A stretch of 64,000 nucleotides of DNA from Gigaspora margarita (GCA_009809945.1 WTPW01000669.1:144070-208069), one strand, 5' to 3'; shown: positions 23,658-35,538, numbered from the stretch's first letter. Notes: a model not told the origin generated them from the sequence alone. A program made the numbers and translations.

Positions 23658-23939
23658 CCGAATTAGGTGATAGCTTCTCTAACTCTTTGACAATGTTCAA
23701 CAACAATATTATTATATTTTTATTAAATAAGGAAAAACGGCTATAATTGGAATATTATTCACAATTGACATTATATTGTAAGTATAAATTATGATAATAA
23801 ATTATGGTAATAAATCGATATAAATTCTGTATTTTTTTTCCCTCCCTCTCTTTTCTCGCATCAAACAAAAAAATCAAGGAGTCTGTCCTTTAAGCAAAAA
23901 TAAAAAAATAAAAAAAAAATAAAAAACCATTATACAATT

Positions 23940-24140
23940 ATGAACAATACAGGAAATCCGCCGGTTCAAGCGATAGGAGCTCAAGCTCCTGTAAATCACG
24001 TAAATTTGGAAAACTTTGTTCAACGGTATGAAAATTTGGCCAATGGACAAGATCCGTTTCCGATATCGCAAAGTATTGTAAATCAAACAGTACAGAGACA
24101 ATCGGACATCTTTAATATGGGAACGAACTCCTTCCCATAA
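23940..24140 (+). CDS. Small conserved-looking protein, 66 aa (paralogue B)
   Basis: This single-exon ORF begins MNNTGNPPVQAIGAQ, close to the MNNITNQPVNNQ start of the 17.3 kb ORF. The rest keeps the family order: VNHVNLEN, VQRYENLANG, a Q/S/N-rich middle (SQSIVNQTVQRQSD) and a C-terminus FNMGTNSFP, corresponding to F...G-S-SF of the 29 kb copy. Similarity is weaker than between the other two, but no internal gap is larger than about five residues. There is no signal peptide, membrane span or cysteine. The upstream leader is A-rich with a pyrimidine tract (23830-23862). The function is unknown. Confidence 0.6.
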   Translation: MNNTGNPPVQAIGAQAPVNHVNLENFVQRYENLANGQDPFPISQSIVNQTVQRQSDIFNMGTNSFP

Positions 24141-24805
24141 GCCAAAAAAAAAAAAAAAGAAAAAGAATAAAAGAAAGAAAGAAGAAGAAAAAATCATTTG
24201 TCAATTAAACTAATCTTTGGTTAAAATTTAATGACAAAATTTATTATAGATTTTTAAACATTACGTTTAGCCTATTTTCTATTATTTGATCCCATTTTAA
24301 ATTTTAATGAAAAAATTTATTATAGATTTTAAAACAATATGCCTATCCCATTCGAACCCATTTTAAATTTATCATTATTTATTAAAATAATGTACGTTTT
24401 CGATTAAAATACCATGATGTCTATTGATTAGATGACTCACAATTCGGTGGCAAATTTTTCGATAAACCCATTTTTCGTTTCGTTTTTTTGTTTTTTTTCT
24501 TTCTCTCGCATTTCTGAATTAGGCATTAATCGATAAATTATTTTTATATCGCAAAATAATTTTTTTGTAATAAAAACGAATTTGGCTGGCAAAAAATCAC
24601 AATTATTCGAATAAATTATTTAAAATTTAATCATACACACTTTACTATTATGTTCAAACTTTTAAAGAAAATTTTATCGTAGAGAATTGCTCCAATAATA
24701 ATCATAAACTTATTCACGACATAAGGCGTGTTTTATCTTATAATATAATTGAAATTGCACTACTTTAAATATATATGCTGTAAATTAAAATAGGGTTAGG
24801 GTCAG

Positions 24806-25035
24806 TGTCTGAAATTGGGTTGTGGAGTCTGCAGACCGCAACAAATTTTAAATTTCCGCATCCAAAATCTGAAGTGCATATGCGAATTCTGCACATAAAT
24901 TTGCAAAATTTTACTTATAAATTCCGATTAAATGCTTATGTGCGCAACTAAATATTTATAAATTTTTATAATCCGCAAATATTTTATTTTATTTGGTTGC
25001 GGCCTGAAATTAATTTAAAATTTGAATTTCAGACA
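24806..25035. mobile_element. 230 bp MITE with TGTCTGAAATT ends
   Basis: Inverted termini tgtctgaaatt are followed on both sides by gaccgcaac/ggttgcggc, aaattt and gcgcacataagcattta versus tgcgaattctgcacataaa. The flanking ggttagggt words on each side (24792 and 25038) may be part of a target duplication. No ORF. Confidence 0.65.
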
Positions 25036-27971
25036 TTGGTTAGGGTAGATTTAGATACATAAATTCATCCTTAAAATTCTAATCTAACCCAAGAATTCCG
25101 AATCCACCTAAATTCTGTTCCCACTTACAACACATATATATATATATAACAGAACTCCTGAACCCAGTGTTATATATTTTGGCTGTCCTGGTAAAATTGC
25201 CTGCTCAATTAAAAAATTTTTAATAACTAAACTTTTGTTATTATTAGTCATTAAATTTTTTTGGTTATTTGTAAATGACTCATAAGTAAGTGTTATTTTA
25301 CGAATTATCTAAGTTAGTCAAGTCATTAGGATTATGCATACAAAGATGACATTCGGATTTAATTTTTCCGATAACGATACATTTTATTCGTATAATAGGG
25401 AATGTCTTGATTAATGTTGTGTCAGGAAATAGAACTTTACTGCATCATATAAACGTCAGAATTTATCAAATTGGTATTTAATATATTCTGAAAGTTTTAT
25501 TGTAATTTGAATGATTCACATTTATATTTTACGTTTATACGATAAAATTTTTATTTTTTTTCTTTTGAAAATATAAAGTTATTTCAAATTACATAAATTA
25601 CACGAAACTTTTTAAACATATATAATTTGTAACTTAATGCATGAATAATCGATTAATTTAGTAAAACTTTTGACTTTTATACAATTATACAAATACTCAA
25701 TTATGTTTATTAAAATGTTAGATCATCAATTGACATGAATGAAACCTTTTCGTCGAGATGTTATTAGATCTACATTAATTACGAACCAATTCGAATGACC
25801 CATAAAAAGTCAGATAATTTTTAAATAATTATTTGATCTGTAAAACAAGAATCACATGACGAATGTAATAGTAATTTATTAGGATAACACGGGTAAAGGT
25901 TTTTCCAACGGGTTACAATATTTATACCTCTTTTAGAAATTATTGGAAGTTAGTTACAGTAGTGTCTGCGAGATAATGCATAAAGTGTAAACTTATCGTT
26001 ATCAAGGTATAAACAAATAAATAAACCAGTATTAAGAATTTGAATGGCTTCACATCATAATATGTGCGAAAAAACTTTCGTTAGTTTCTAAAAAAACGAA
26101 TTATTGAAAACTAAGATGAAAACCTATGACGATTGATGGATAAAATTATTATCCTTTCCTTTCATATCGAAAATAAATGAATTCGTGTAAAGTTAAATTT
26201 TTTTTTTTTGTTTATTATCATATCTACCAATATCTACCTAGTTTCTTTCTTCACATAGAGATGTTTTGCCAAGACTTTGGAGAATAAATTGCAACATGCG
26301 TGAGGTCACATATTCCTTTAGTAATTTTTGTGTACGATTTATATACGTACATACCGAACTGTGTTACGTTTGTACGTGCTATGATTTGTTTATTACATTT
26401 TTTAGTTAATTTTTTTTTTTTTGTTTATATTTACTAAATTTGCTTTTATTTTATTTTTTTAATTTTTTTAAAAATTTTTTTTGACACATTTATCCGATAT
26501 TACCCGATGAATTTACATTAGTCACCCGGAGTATCCGATTGGTCAAACGAAGCAATTGGGTTATAATAGTGTTACACTCCAGAGTTTCTAGAAAAATAAT
26601 CTATAATTAGTAATATATTTATAAAATTTAAAGTAGTAATTCTGGTTTAATAATTACTCTTGTAGAGTGTACTTTACACCAATCTGAATCATTCTGTTAA
26701 CAGTCCTAGAAACTACCGTTAATTCTGTATATGAGCTTGTTATTGTTTTGTGAAATTATAAGCTGACAATTTAGTAGAAAAGAGATTCTTTGTCAATTAA
26801 GATGTCATTATATTTTTATGTAGACCGATGAAACTTTATAATTATTCGTCAAATTAATTCGTCGTAAATCGTCAGGAGTTTCAATTGTCAAGTCTCGTCA
26901 GGCTAACACATTAATAAAACAATTTCACTATTGAAAAATAGTTTCGTCAAAGACATTATTATTGTATAAATGCTTAAATACGAAAATATAATTTGAGGTA
27001 TTATTGTTTATTTATTCGGACTGATCCAGTTTATCAAAAACTTTGTGATTGTAATTTCGTGATGTATGATTGGGGTATTGGGGTAACCTAATGATGTACT
27101 ATACGTACGAGTCTTCTAAATAGATTTCTTTTTTAAATATCTAAGTTTTGTATTATGCAAACCTATTTCCACCTATAATTGAAAAACGTAATCCGATTCG
27201 AAATTTATTCAATTCTTGAAAAACACCATTTTTGATTTTTGGTGCCTTTTCTATTACAAAAGTTCCAAATGATTAGTCAATTACCTTTTAAGTCATTTGT
27301 CAATCATTGTATCACACCTATAAATTTATTAACACTCATAGAGATGGACAAATTGCACATTTTCGGAATTATACGCATAATGATGATCATTTATTTCCGA
27401 TTTTTTATCCGAAGAAGTAATCAAATTTGCAACTCGTCACAAAACGGATAAGAAACAAGAAAAGGCGAAAAAAATACAAGAAAACAAAAAGTGTTTGACC
27501 TCTTGTGACACCAATTAAAATGACGGATGAAATTTTACTTTTGTAGACTCATTCTCATCCCTTTGAAATATCCTAATGTTAATATTTTAATTAAAATTAG
27601 TTTGTATCACAAAAATCCATTTGCTTAGTGTAAGAAAATAATGTTCTTTTAGAAGAAATCGAAAAAACGTGATATATACTATTTTTTTTTTTTTCAAAGA
27701 ACACTCGTTACAATTTTATTCGTACTTTTTTTTTCATTTAAAAATTTTTTTTTGAAATTTTGATTATAAATTTTTATCGAATTTGGTTAGGTTATTATTA
27801 TAAATAAACCATACAAACGAATGAGTACTATGAATAAGGTTTGGTCTCTATATCTGTAAAGTAAATACATTATCAGGTTATCTTATCTACATTGTAATTT
27901 ACTCAAAAACTTTGAACGTATTATATACAAGTCTCCTAAAGACTTTACTATATTGATTACTTATAATTTTT

Positions 27972-28048
27972 AGTCACATAATATTTATTATATACTTATA
28001 TACTTAGTCATAATATTGATTATATACTTAGTCATAATATTTATTACC
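27972..28048. repeat. Tandem repeat, period about 30 bp
   Basis: Units of tatatacttagtcataatatt(t/g)att are repeated about three times next to the MITE at 28053. Confidence 0.65.
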
Positions 28049-28052
28049 TAGG

Positions 28053-28271
28053 CCGTTTGAAATTGAAACTTCGTTTAACGTTATTTTTTTTTATTATTTA
28101 CAGGGGTGAGGGGGGGGAATAAACATAGTATAATAATGTATCGGACGTAAGCCGAAAAATTCCGGCTGCTATATCGATCAAACTTTCATTTGATTTTTTT
28201 TTGGGAGGGGGACGCTCAGGAGATGGAGGGGAAATAACGTTAAACGAAGTTTCAACTTCAAAATATTTGAA
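28053..28271. mobile_element. 219 bp inverted-repeat element
   Basis: The arm ttgaaacttcgtttaacg, extended on both sides, returns in inverse orientation (cgttaaacgaagtttcaa). A G-rich stretch lies inside each arm (caggggtgaggggggg and ttttgggagggggac). No ORF. Confidence 0.7.
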
Positions 28272-28868
28272 ATGATACTATTTACTTAGTACATTTAATA
28301 TCAATATTATCTATGACTTTGCTAAATCTTGTTAAAAATTCCGATTATTATAATAACCACGTTTCAAAAACATGATACCATAATTATCCGTTCCTCTTTG
28401 TTTAAAAAAAAAAAAACACAATAAATTTAGAATGTTTGTTGCTATATTTAAAATTTGTGTAATTAAAAATTGAAATATTAATAAACATGGTTGTACATAT
28501 CATCTTATTACAGTATTATATGATCATTTTAACTATTAGAAGGTAGTCCAGTTAATCTCTATGTTGATTAGAATTCCGGATTTACACTCTATTCTGCAAT
28601 CGATCTACTTTGAAACGATTTGTGCGGGATCTGTGCGTACATATGTACTACAAAATTCTATAATTGTTAAAAACAATTTCAAGTAATCCTTGTTTCAGTT
28701 TAAACCAAAAGCGCACTGTGCATTTATTATCATTTCATTAATAACTTAAACCAATCTTTAATATTATTAATTACTTTAAATCTATATTTATCTCTGCTAA
28801 ACGAAATAAAAAATTACACTAGATAGTACTAAATATCCTACGTTATAATAATAAATATATTCATGAAA

Positions 28869-28882
28869 TGTATATAAAAATG
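28869..28882 (+). promoter_or_regulatory. TATA-like box upstream of paralogue C
   Basis: The sequence tgtatataaaaatgatgcc lies 150 bp before the ATG at 29021 and is followed by a pyrimidine-rich cccttttccctttacc stretch, typical of a TATA plus CT-rich initiator region. The core is the same 14-mer as upstream of paralogue A. Confidence 0.5.
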
Positions 28883-29020
28883 ATGCCCTTTTCCCTTTAC
28901 CTATCCTTCATTAAACTGATTTCAAAATTAATCTTGAAAAAAAAAAGGATCAAATTTACAAGTAAAAATAAACATTACAATATACAAAATACATAGTATA
29001 CTTACAATTACTTCTCCATC

Positions 29021-29215
29021 ATGAATCCTCAACCAATTCAAAATACTGTAATCCATGTAAACTCAACCAACATTCCTCTCGATCTTGACCAACGTTATGC
29101 TGATTTAGTTGAAGGTGTAAACATATTCTCTGAAGAACAAAGAGAAGATCAAATAGCTTCTTCTCAAAATGACCAATTTTCGACCGTATTATTTTCAGGC
29201 TCGTCTTTTACATAA
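29021..29215 (+). CDS. Small conserved-looking protein, 64 aa (paralogue C)
   Basis: This single-exon ORF begins MNPQPIQNTVIHVNSTN. It shares NT-x-IHVNS and NIP, DQRYADLVEG (the others have NQEYANFLIEG and VQRYENLANG), a charged Q/E/S-rich middle (SEEQREDQI), QNDQF-x-x-VLF and a C-terminal SGSSFT with the ORFs at 17.3 and 23.9 kb. Codon use is mixed and not biased toward the surrounding homopolymers. The start is the first ATG after the pyrimidine/A-rich leader. No signal peptide or transmembrane helix. Downstream, 29216-29290 is a tandem aatttaaac(t/g)g repeat that may lie in the 3' UTR. The function is unknown. Confidence 0.7.
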   Translation: MNPQPIQNTVIHVNSTNIPLDLDQRYADLVEGVNIFSEEQREDQIASSQNDQFSTVLFSGSSFT

Positions 29216-29292
29216 AACTGAATTGGCCTAAATTTAAACTGAAATTAAACTGAATTTAAACGGAATTTAAACGGAATTTAAACTGATAATAT
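29216..29292 (+). repeat. Tandem aatttaaac(t/g)gaa repeat after paralogue C
   Basis: About six units of roughly 12 bp begin directly after the stop codon. Confidence 0.7.
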
Positions 29293-29299
29293 AATGGAC

Positions 29300-30570
29300 T
29301 TTTAAACCAAAAAATCTGAGAAAAAAAATTAAACGCCTTACAACATCGATCGGTTATATAATCTCTTTTAGTTTTTATTAACCATCTCACTGCTAATTCT
29401 TTATTTTTTTTTTTTTTTATACGATTCATTTTAATGCTATCTCTAGATAGCCACTTTTTTTATTTATTTTTTAATCGTTAATTAACAAATTAACGTTATG
29501 TACTTTGGACTATGAATTCTATTTTAAAGTATCTTTGTACTTTAATTATAAAACTGAATATTTTTTAATCTTGTAATTATTATAAACCACAGAGACAATT
29601 TGTAATCATTTAATTTGGGAATTATTCGTTGGGTTATTCGATCATCTATAGCTATGTAAATTAATACAACATTTTTGGGGTTGGGTCGATGAGATTCATA
29701 ATCATTTATGGCAAAAGAATCGTTTGCCCACTGAAATTTTGCTTAAGAAATTATTTTTCACATTCTAATATTCCCTATAAAATTTTGATTCATCGTTTAT
29801 TCTTTTATTTAATCATTTGAAAATAAGATTTACAACATGCACAAAAAATGACTATTTTAAGTTCTTCCGAAAATAATGTAAATATTACATATGTATTTAA
29901 AAATAAATTTTACATTATGATAATTAAAAAAAAAAAAAAAGTTATTTGTTTCGTTTTCTATAACTAAATATAAATGTTATTATTTGTAAAATATTGTTAA
30001 GAGATTAAAATCCAAACCGTTTATATAATTATTTTAGATGAGAAATCGGTTTATTAAAAAAAAGTAATCCAGTTAACTCTATTACAATAACCGATTTACT
30101 GGTGCATGAATTAAATTCACATTAATTTTTGTAACGTTACATCGATAAGAATGATGTGTAATGCTTGGCATTAAGGACACATTTGAGGTGAAACTAACAA
30201 ATTTAAACTAGGCTGTTTAAATTAATGTTATATGACTAACTAAAAAATGGTTAATACCGAAAATTGTACTGTACCTATTTTTAGTTCTGATATTTTTTTC
30301 CTTAGTGCGTCGTGGGTCGGAATACTTATTTTTGCGAGTGATACAACCGCAAAAAAAGGAAATTCAACGTAAAAATAAACTAAGTTCGTAAAATTAAAAA
30401 AATTTTAGGAATTTCATGACCGTCATTTTCAATTAGTGCCCCATGACAGTTTTATGCTTTACTCACGTGTCGGGCTGATCCGGGATAATCACATTTTACG
30501 TTCTCCGATTGGTTAATTTCCTTTTTTTGGATTTGATCACTCACCAAATAAGTGCACACCCGCGCGGGTG
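29300..30570. other. Intergenic, no gene seen
   Basis: AT-rich unique-looking sequence. Short words shared with 31.8 kb (gtcggaatactta at 30315, gggctgatccggg at 30472) indicate fragments of the dispersed repeat at 31548-32093. Confidence 0.4.
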
Positions 30571-30574
30571 CTTC

Positions 30575-30703
30575 GAATGTAATCCGAATTTGCATGAGGA
30601 GAGCATCCTCCTACATTCCAATTATATTATATAATTGAAAATTTTACTTGGATTCGCAACGCAGGAGGATTCTCTTCTCATGCAAATCCGGGTTACATTT
30701 AAC
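30575..30703. mobile_element. Short foldback element
   Basis: The arm tgtaatccgaatttgcatga, extended by gagagcatcctcct, recurs inverted (aggaggattctcttctcatg then caaatccgggttacat). The loop is about 50 bp. A 14 bp perfect palindrome cacccgcgcgggtg sits just upstream at about 30558-30571, unusual in such AT-rich DNA. Confidence 0.75.
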
Positions 30704-31547
30704 GCACTAATCAAGGTAGGGCAGCTGTCAAAAATCGAAAAAAAACCTGTACTCCTATTTTTAATATGAAATTTTTTAGATCTAAGATTAATATTAGGAT
30801 TACTTATATTATTAATAAAGAGAATATGAATTTGATGAGATTTATTTTTGAATAAGTGTTTAATTTTCTGCAATAGTCATATTTATTATTTAAAGTATTT
30901 AAAATTAACTATTCAAAAAATTTTTACAATTAATTCCTCCTAGTGATGGGATAACAGATGTTAAAAATTCAATTGTCATGTGTTGTAATCTATTTAAAAA
31001 AAAAATTTGTTTTCTTATAATTATTGAATGCAACAATTAAATATCACTGTTTTTTAACATCGTAGTCCTCTTTAATTACATTAAACTTAGTGATTAATAA
31101 TGATGTATTACGTATAAATTTATTAAATGTATATATATACTATTTTGAAGTGTGTACAACAAAAATAATATACAAACTATTGATGCTGTAGTATATAATA
31201 ACGATATGTCGTGTACAGAATTCAAGTCTTCAAGAATTTTTTTAATCCGGATTATCTGGATAGCAGATTCATGGATTATTCGAGTGAATCTTATTCGGGC
31301 ACAGTATAAATAAACAAATCCTGCCTATTAAATTAAACAAAAAATCATTTACTAAAATATTTTCAGACTAAAATGCTTAGTTACACCAATCTTATGTTTC
31401 GGGAACTATGCTAAATACATAAGTGCATTCGTATATATAATCCGTTAAATTTTCAACTTGACCAAGTACTCATATATACAAATACGTACGCATGACAATT
31501 CAAAAATTTGCAGGCTGGGAATGATATAAAAAAAACTTGGGCCGGCC

Positions 31548-32093
31548 GACTGGGACCGACTATTTATAGAGCTCCATAAAACCGGGCAGATCACGTGATA
31601 TGTGGTTTTTCATGAACATTAGAATTAGGGTCATCTTGGGTTATGGTTAGAGATAATTATATAGGTAAAATCACCACCACGAACATTTAAGGTGGGTTTA
31701 GACTACCGTTTTTTTGTATTTATCACATTTCTCTCTTTTTTTTTTTTTGCTTCGTAGGGCTGATCCGAATTTTACAGGAGGGTCTCCAATATTCCGGGTC
31801 GGAATACTTAGGAGTGCGTCGGAATCATTGTCGGCTGGATCGGAACGGATCAATTTTGCCCAAAGATCATAAAAAATTTTACTAATAAATCATATCCGTT
31901 CATTAATTAAAAAATGCCCAACTGATAATTTTGCTATAGAATGACAACTGGGACTAAACGCCGACCGTATCCGACGCATCCGACCCGGAATTTTGGTGAC
32001 CCTCCTGTAAAATTCGGGCAGGCAGATCCGGGGTTTATCAAATTTTAACATAAGTAATCTGCCCGGTTTTAAGGATTTTGTCCAGTCAATTCT
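31548..32093. mobile_element. Inverted-repeat element with CG-rich arms
   Basis: The outer arm taaaaccgggcagat at about 31577 is inverted at about 32055 (atctgcccggtttta). Inner arms acaggagggt(c)tcc then ccgggtcgga, and tccgacgcatccgacccgga with ggtgaccctcctgt, form a second hairpin. The left third carries the repeat block shared with 22563-22822. A 71-residue minus ORF (32105-31890) is a by-product. Confidence 0.65.
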
Positions 32094-32559
32094 CATAATC
32101 GACATATGTTTTATTTTCTAATTTATTTGAATCACCCTTACATTAAATACACGTACATACGTACAAGATTAAAAAAAAAAAATAATGCTTGAAACCTTAG
32201 TACAGTAAATACATTTTATGTATTTTCAAATTTGTTTTATAAATGTGAATACGCATAAGAATATTTCTAGAGTTGGCTAATAGATCTAAGTAAACTAACT
32301 TTGTGAAGTAGAATCACCTTGTTGAGTCTAGCCCAGAATAAATGTTGATTAATTTGGTATTTGCTTTCAAAAATATATGTCATGAACTGTGCTTGGATCT
32401 AATCGATTTTTTGTAAGAACATTACTGGCATTTGAAAATAAATGCTCTGGGGTATAGACATCGCTGAAAATGAAAGAATCTTTGTGCTGCTATTGCTAGT
32501 TTTGGAAATCATTTATTTGTACGCAACCATATGAGAGGGGTATGGGATTTATAAAGTGG

Positions 32560-33610
32560 ATGATTAATCTAATATTTGTTTATTTGAGTAACCTTCTCAT
32601 ATGTTCCAATTCATCATCTATTAAATGCTCTACTTGAATTTCTCCATCATAAAAGCAGTCTATTTTCCGTATTCGTTCTATTTCAACCATTTCAGACAAT
32701 TTGCTTTGAATACTTTCCTTTATTTTTTGTTTTGCTAATAAAATTCATAATTTTGAATTTAGGATTTAGGTAAGATGAAGCATAATATTTCATTAGGGGT
32801 CTTCCTATCAAGTAAACATAGAGTTCTCAGTTGGATAACAAACATCCAAAATATTAGATGAATTAAGCAGTGATTTCATTTAATATAAATGGGTTATAGT
32901 GTGAAATAGTAGAAATCGTTATACTGAATATCGAGTAATGTGATCCTTTGATTAACTCAGTCATTTATGCAAAGGGTACTAAAAGTGCTATTAATTCCTC
33001 TAATTTTTTCATTTATTTTCTGCAAATAATTACTAAATAAGCTTTGACCATCTTTTCTTTGTTGTATTTTGAGGTATTGGTATAGTAATTTTATAAGTTG
33101 CTCTATAGCATCTTGCAATTGAACTAAAACAAAGGTAGGTAGAGTTCCATGTGGTCTTTATATTATGGATAGCTCTATTATTTTAATTTTTTTGTGATTT
33201 TACAAGTTGCTCTATAGCCTTCATCTTCATGAGTTCTTTTCCAGTATTCCAAACTCCCAATCTATAGACCCAACAGAGTTGATTAATCTGGCTTTTATGT
33301 GCTAATAATCCCTCTTCCCTTGGTACATATTTTCAAAATGCATGTTCTTTTTTCTGGTGCAACTCTGGCAGTCCAGTTAGTAGGGTTTTTCAAACCTTTT
33401 GTCATCCATCTTCCCAGTTCCAATACTTAATCTGAATTTGTTTTGTAGGTGTCATTGAAAGTTTGGTTATGTTTTGTTTGGGTCTTGCCAAGCAGGTTTA
33501 TAATTTTCTTTTCTGTTCTCAGAAGGCTTATCATAAGTTTGTACTAGCTAAACCAGCTTGCAATTCTTGAGTCAAGTTAGCACAGATGCTTCTAAGATCT
33601 TCTATTTCAA
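32560..33610 (-). pseudogene. Decayed coding region of unknown type
   Basis: Minus-strand translation gives stretches with clear coding character but many stops and shifts. Examples are KIKESIQSKLSEMVEIERIR then CFYDGEIQVEHLIDDELEHM (about 32710-32590), LVQLQDAIEQLIKLLYQYLK (about 33130-33070) and IEDLRSICANLTQELQAGLA (about 33605-33545). The helical Leu/Lys/Glu-rich text resembles the accessory or C-terminal part of a transposon protein, but I cannot assign a family. Its neighbours are transposons (33703 onward). The CpG content is low, consistent with old, decayed sequence. Confidence 0.45.
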
Positions 33611-33702
33611 GATAGTAAAACTGCAGAATATTTTGCACTAATACAGTATTATAAATTTTACTATTCTATTAGCTATCTACAATTATATATTTTTATACAC
33701 TA

Positions 33703-33877
33703 CAGTCAAACCTCTCTAAATGCAACCTCCCTAAATGCATAACCTCCCTAAATGCATAGCTTGACTTGGTCCCAACTCATACATTTACTTATAGATTTTT
33801 ACCTCTTTAAATGCATACTTCTCTAAATGTATAGTTTTTTGTAGGCCCCTTGGCATGCATTTAGAAAGGTCTGACTG
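33703..33877. mobile_element. 175 bp pogo-like MITE
   Basis: Ends cagtcaaacctctctaaat and an inverse reading cagtcagacctttctaaat are bordered by TA (33701-33702 and 33878-33879). The cagt(c)aaacctctnta pattern is typical of pogo/Fot-type termini (family knowledge). The inside repeats ctccctaaatgcata. A partial sister with agtcaaacttctataaatg starts near 34595. Confidence 0.85.
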
Positions 33878-33995
33878 TATAGTATAATTTATATCTGATA
33901 TTGCTTTGCTTATACTTAGCAATATCTATAGAGTAAATATATGCTCTATAGTCATTTTGTGATAACTATTTCTTTCACTTTATTTTTTATTTTAA

Positions 33996-34522
33996 TTGAA
34001 AATCTGCTAGTCAACTGGAGAGTAATCATAGTATAACATGATACAGATCATATATAAAAATCACTATAAGTGAAATATGGTATGCTTCTATCTAAAAACT
34101 TTTACTTATTAAGTTAAAGACACATGCCTACTAATTGAAAGTTGTAGAGCTTGTCAAGATGCATCTAACAGTAGTTAGATTATCCAAATTAACCAAGTGG
34201 ATAGTGAGATATCATCAAAAAGTGATTGACCAACTATATAAATCTCTATTTAAACAAACATTGTTTATATAGAGATTTTATTAATTAACCAATCATTTTG
34301 TTAACAATATCTTGCTATCCACTAGGCTGATTTGAATGATCTAACCACTATTAGATGCATCTCAATGAACTTTATAACTTTCAATTAGTAAACATGTATT
34401 GTTAACTTAGTAAGAAAAATTTTTTAGATAGAAGTATGCCACATTTTACCTATAGTAATATTTATATATAATTTGCATTATGTTATACTATGTCCACTTC
34501 CAGTTGGCTGGCAGATTATCAA
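33996..34522. mobile_element. 527 bp TTAA-flanked foldback element, copy 2
   Basis: Perfect TTAA flanks (33992-33995 and 34523-34526) border ends ttgaaaatctgctagtcaac and inverse ttgataatctgccagccaac. The arms and centre (tttaaacaaacattgttta) correspond part by part with the element at 10719-11257. TTAA targeting points to piggyBac- or Kolobok-type mobilisation. No ORF. Confidence 0.9.
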
Positions 34523-34529
34523 TTAATTA

Positions 34530-35110
34530 TTTAATGCATTATATATAATAATATTGCAAAAACAGAATCTTAGCACAAAAATCTAATATATAGTCAAACT
34601 TCTATAAATGCAATATGTACAGACAAGCCCAAAATGTGAACTTAGAAAGGTTTGCATTTAGGAAAGCAAATTAAATTGCAGCTCTAAAAATTAAATCCTC
34701 AGATTTGTATACCCTAGTGCTCCTAGGTCTAAGTTCAGGTTTGGTCTAGTTCAATCCAATTCAGACCCAGACAAACTTTAATTTACTAAATTTAAACTTA
34801 AACCAGACTCAAACTCAATTATAAGTTTGGTTCTGGTCTAGTTTAAAGTTTGCAAATTAGTTTAAGTTTTAATATATATACAGAGGCTATTTGAGCATTG
34901 TAGTCACTTTTTGAAAATTTATATTGAGTTAAATAAACAAGATATAAAGCTAAAAATTATACAAAATAATATTTAAATTTAAAGCTTTTAAATAAAAAAA
35001 AATTCTAAAATTCTATATAGTACTTTTTAAATAATTTAATTTTAAAAATTTTTGGATTTTCATCAGTATAGTTTACTAGTTTTTAATATAGTTTTAATAT
35101 AATAGAATAT
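34530..35110. other. AT-rich transposon remnants
   Basis: A partial pogo-like terminus lies near 34594-34670 and a run of aggttcagg/gtttggtctagtt words lies at 34725-34860. No gene. Confidence 0.4.
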
Positions 35111-35116
35111 AAATTT

Positions 35117-35538
35117 GTTACACTCTGTGATTCTAACCAATCAAATCATATAATTTTATAGACAAAAATTTTATTATTTAAAAATTAAAAGTTTACTTAA
35201 TAAAGTGTAAAATATATATAATTGCACATTATATAATGTAAAATTTTATTCTGAACAACTTTTTCTAAAATATAAAGATAGATTGTCTTACTAAAAAAAT
35301 GTTTATAAGAAAAAACAAAAATTTCTAACATTAACACATATAAAAATTTTTTTACTAATTTAATCTATATTTATTTTTTAAATATTATATATAAAATTTT
35401 ATGCTAAATAACTTTTTCTAAGATAAAAAAATAGATTGTTGTAGTAAAAAAAAGTTTTATATATGCTAACATTAGAAATTTTTATTTTTCTTAAAACATT
35501 TTTTTGCAATTTAATTGGTCAGAATTACAGAGTGTGAC
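35117..35538. mobile_element. 422 bp MITE with ttacactctgt ends
   Basis: Inverted ends gttacactctgtgattctaa and gtcacactctgtaattctga enclose an AT-rich interior. In it the block actttttctaaaataaag is duplicated at 35260 and 35410. Outside, aatataaatttgt and its inverse (35108 and 35553) may mark a further nested element. Confidence 0.7.

Larger units (their letters stand above)
24200..28850. other. 4.6 kb intergenic region without a supported gene
   Basis: There is no convincing coding region. A 70-residue ORF at 27239-27451 has no family features and is not called. Two small inverted-repeat elements (24806-25035 and 28053-28271) and a short tandem repeat (27972-28048) lie here. Confidence 0.4.

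Noticed and set aside
24786..25048. ggttagggt words as interstitial telomere sequence
   Set aside because: Only one unit lies on each side of a MITE, with no tandem array. More likely flank duplication or chance.
31890..32105. 71-residue minus ORF
   Set aside because: It lies within the arms of the inverted-repeat element 31548-32093 and reads through hairpin sequence.
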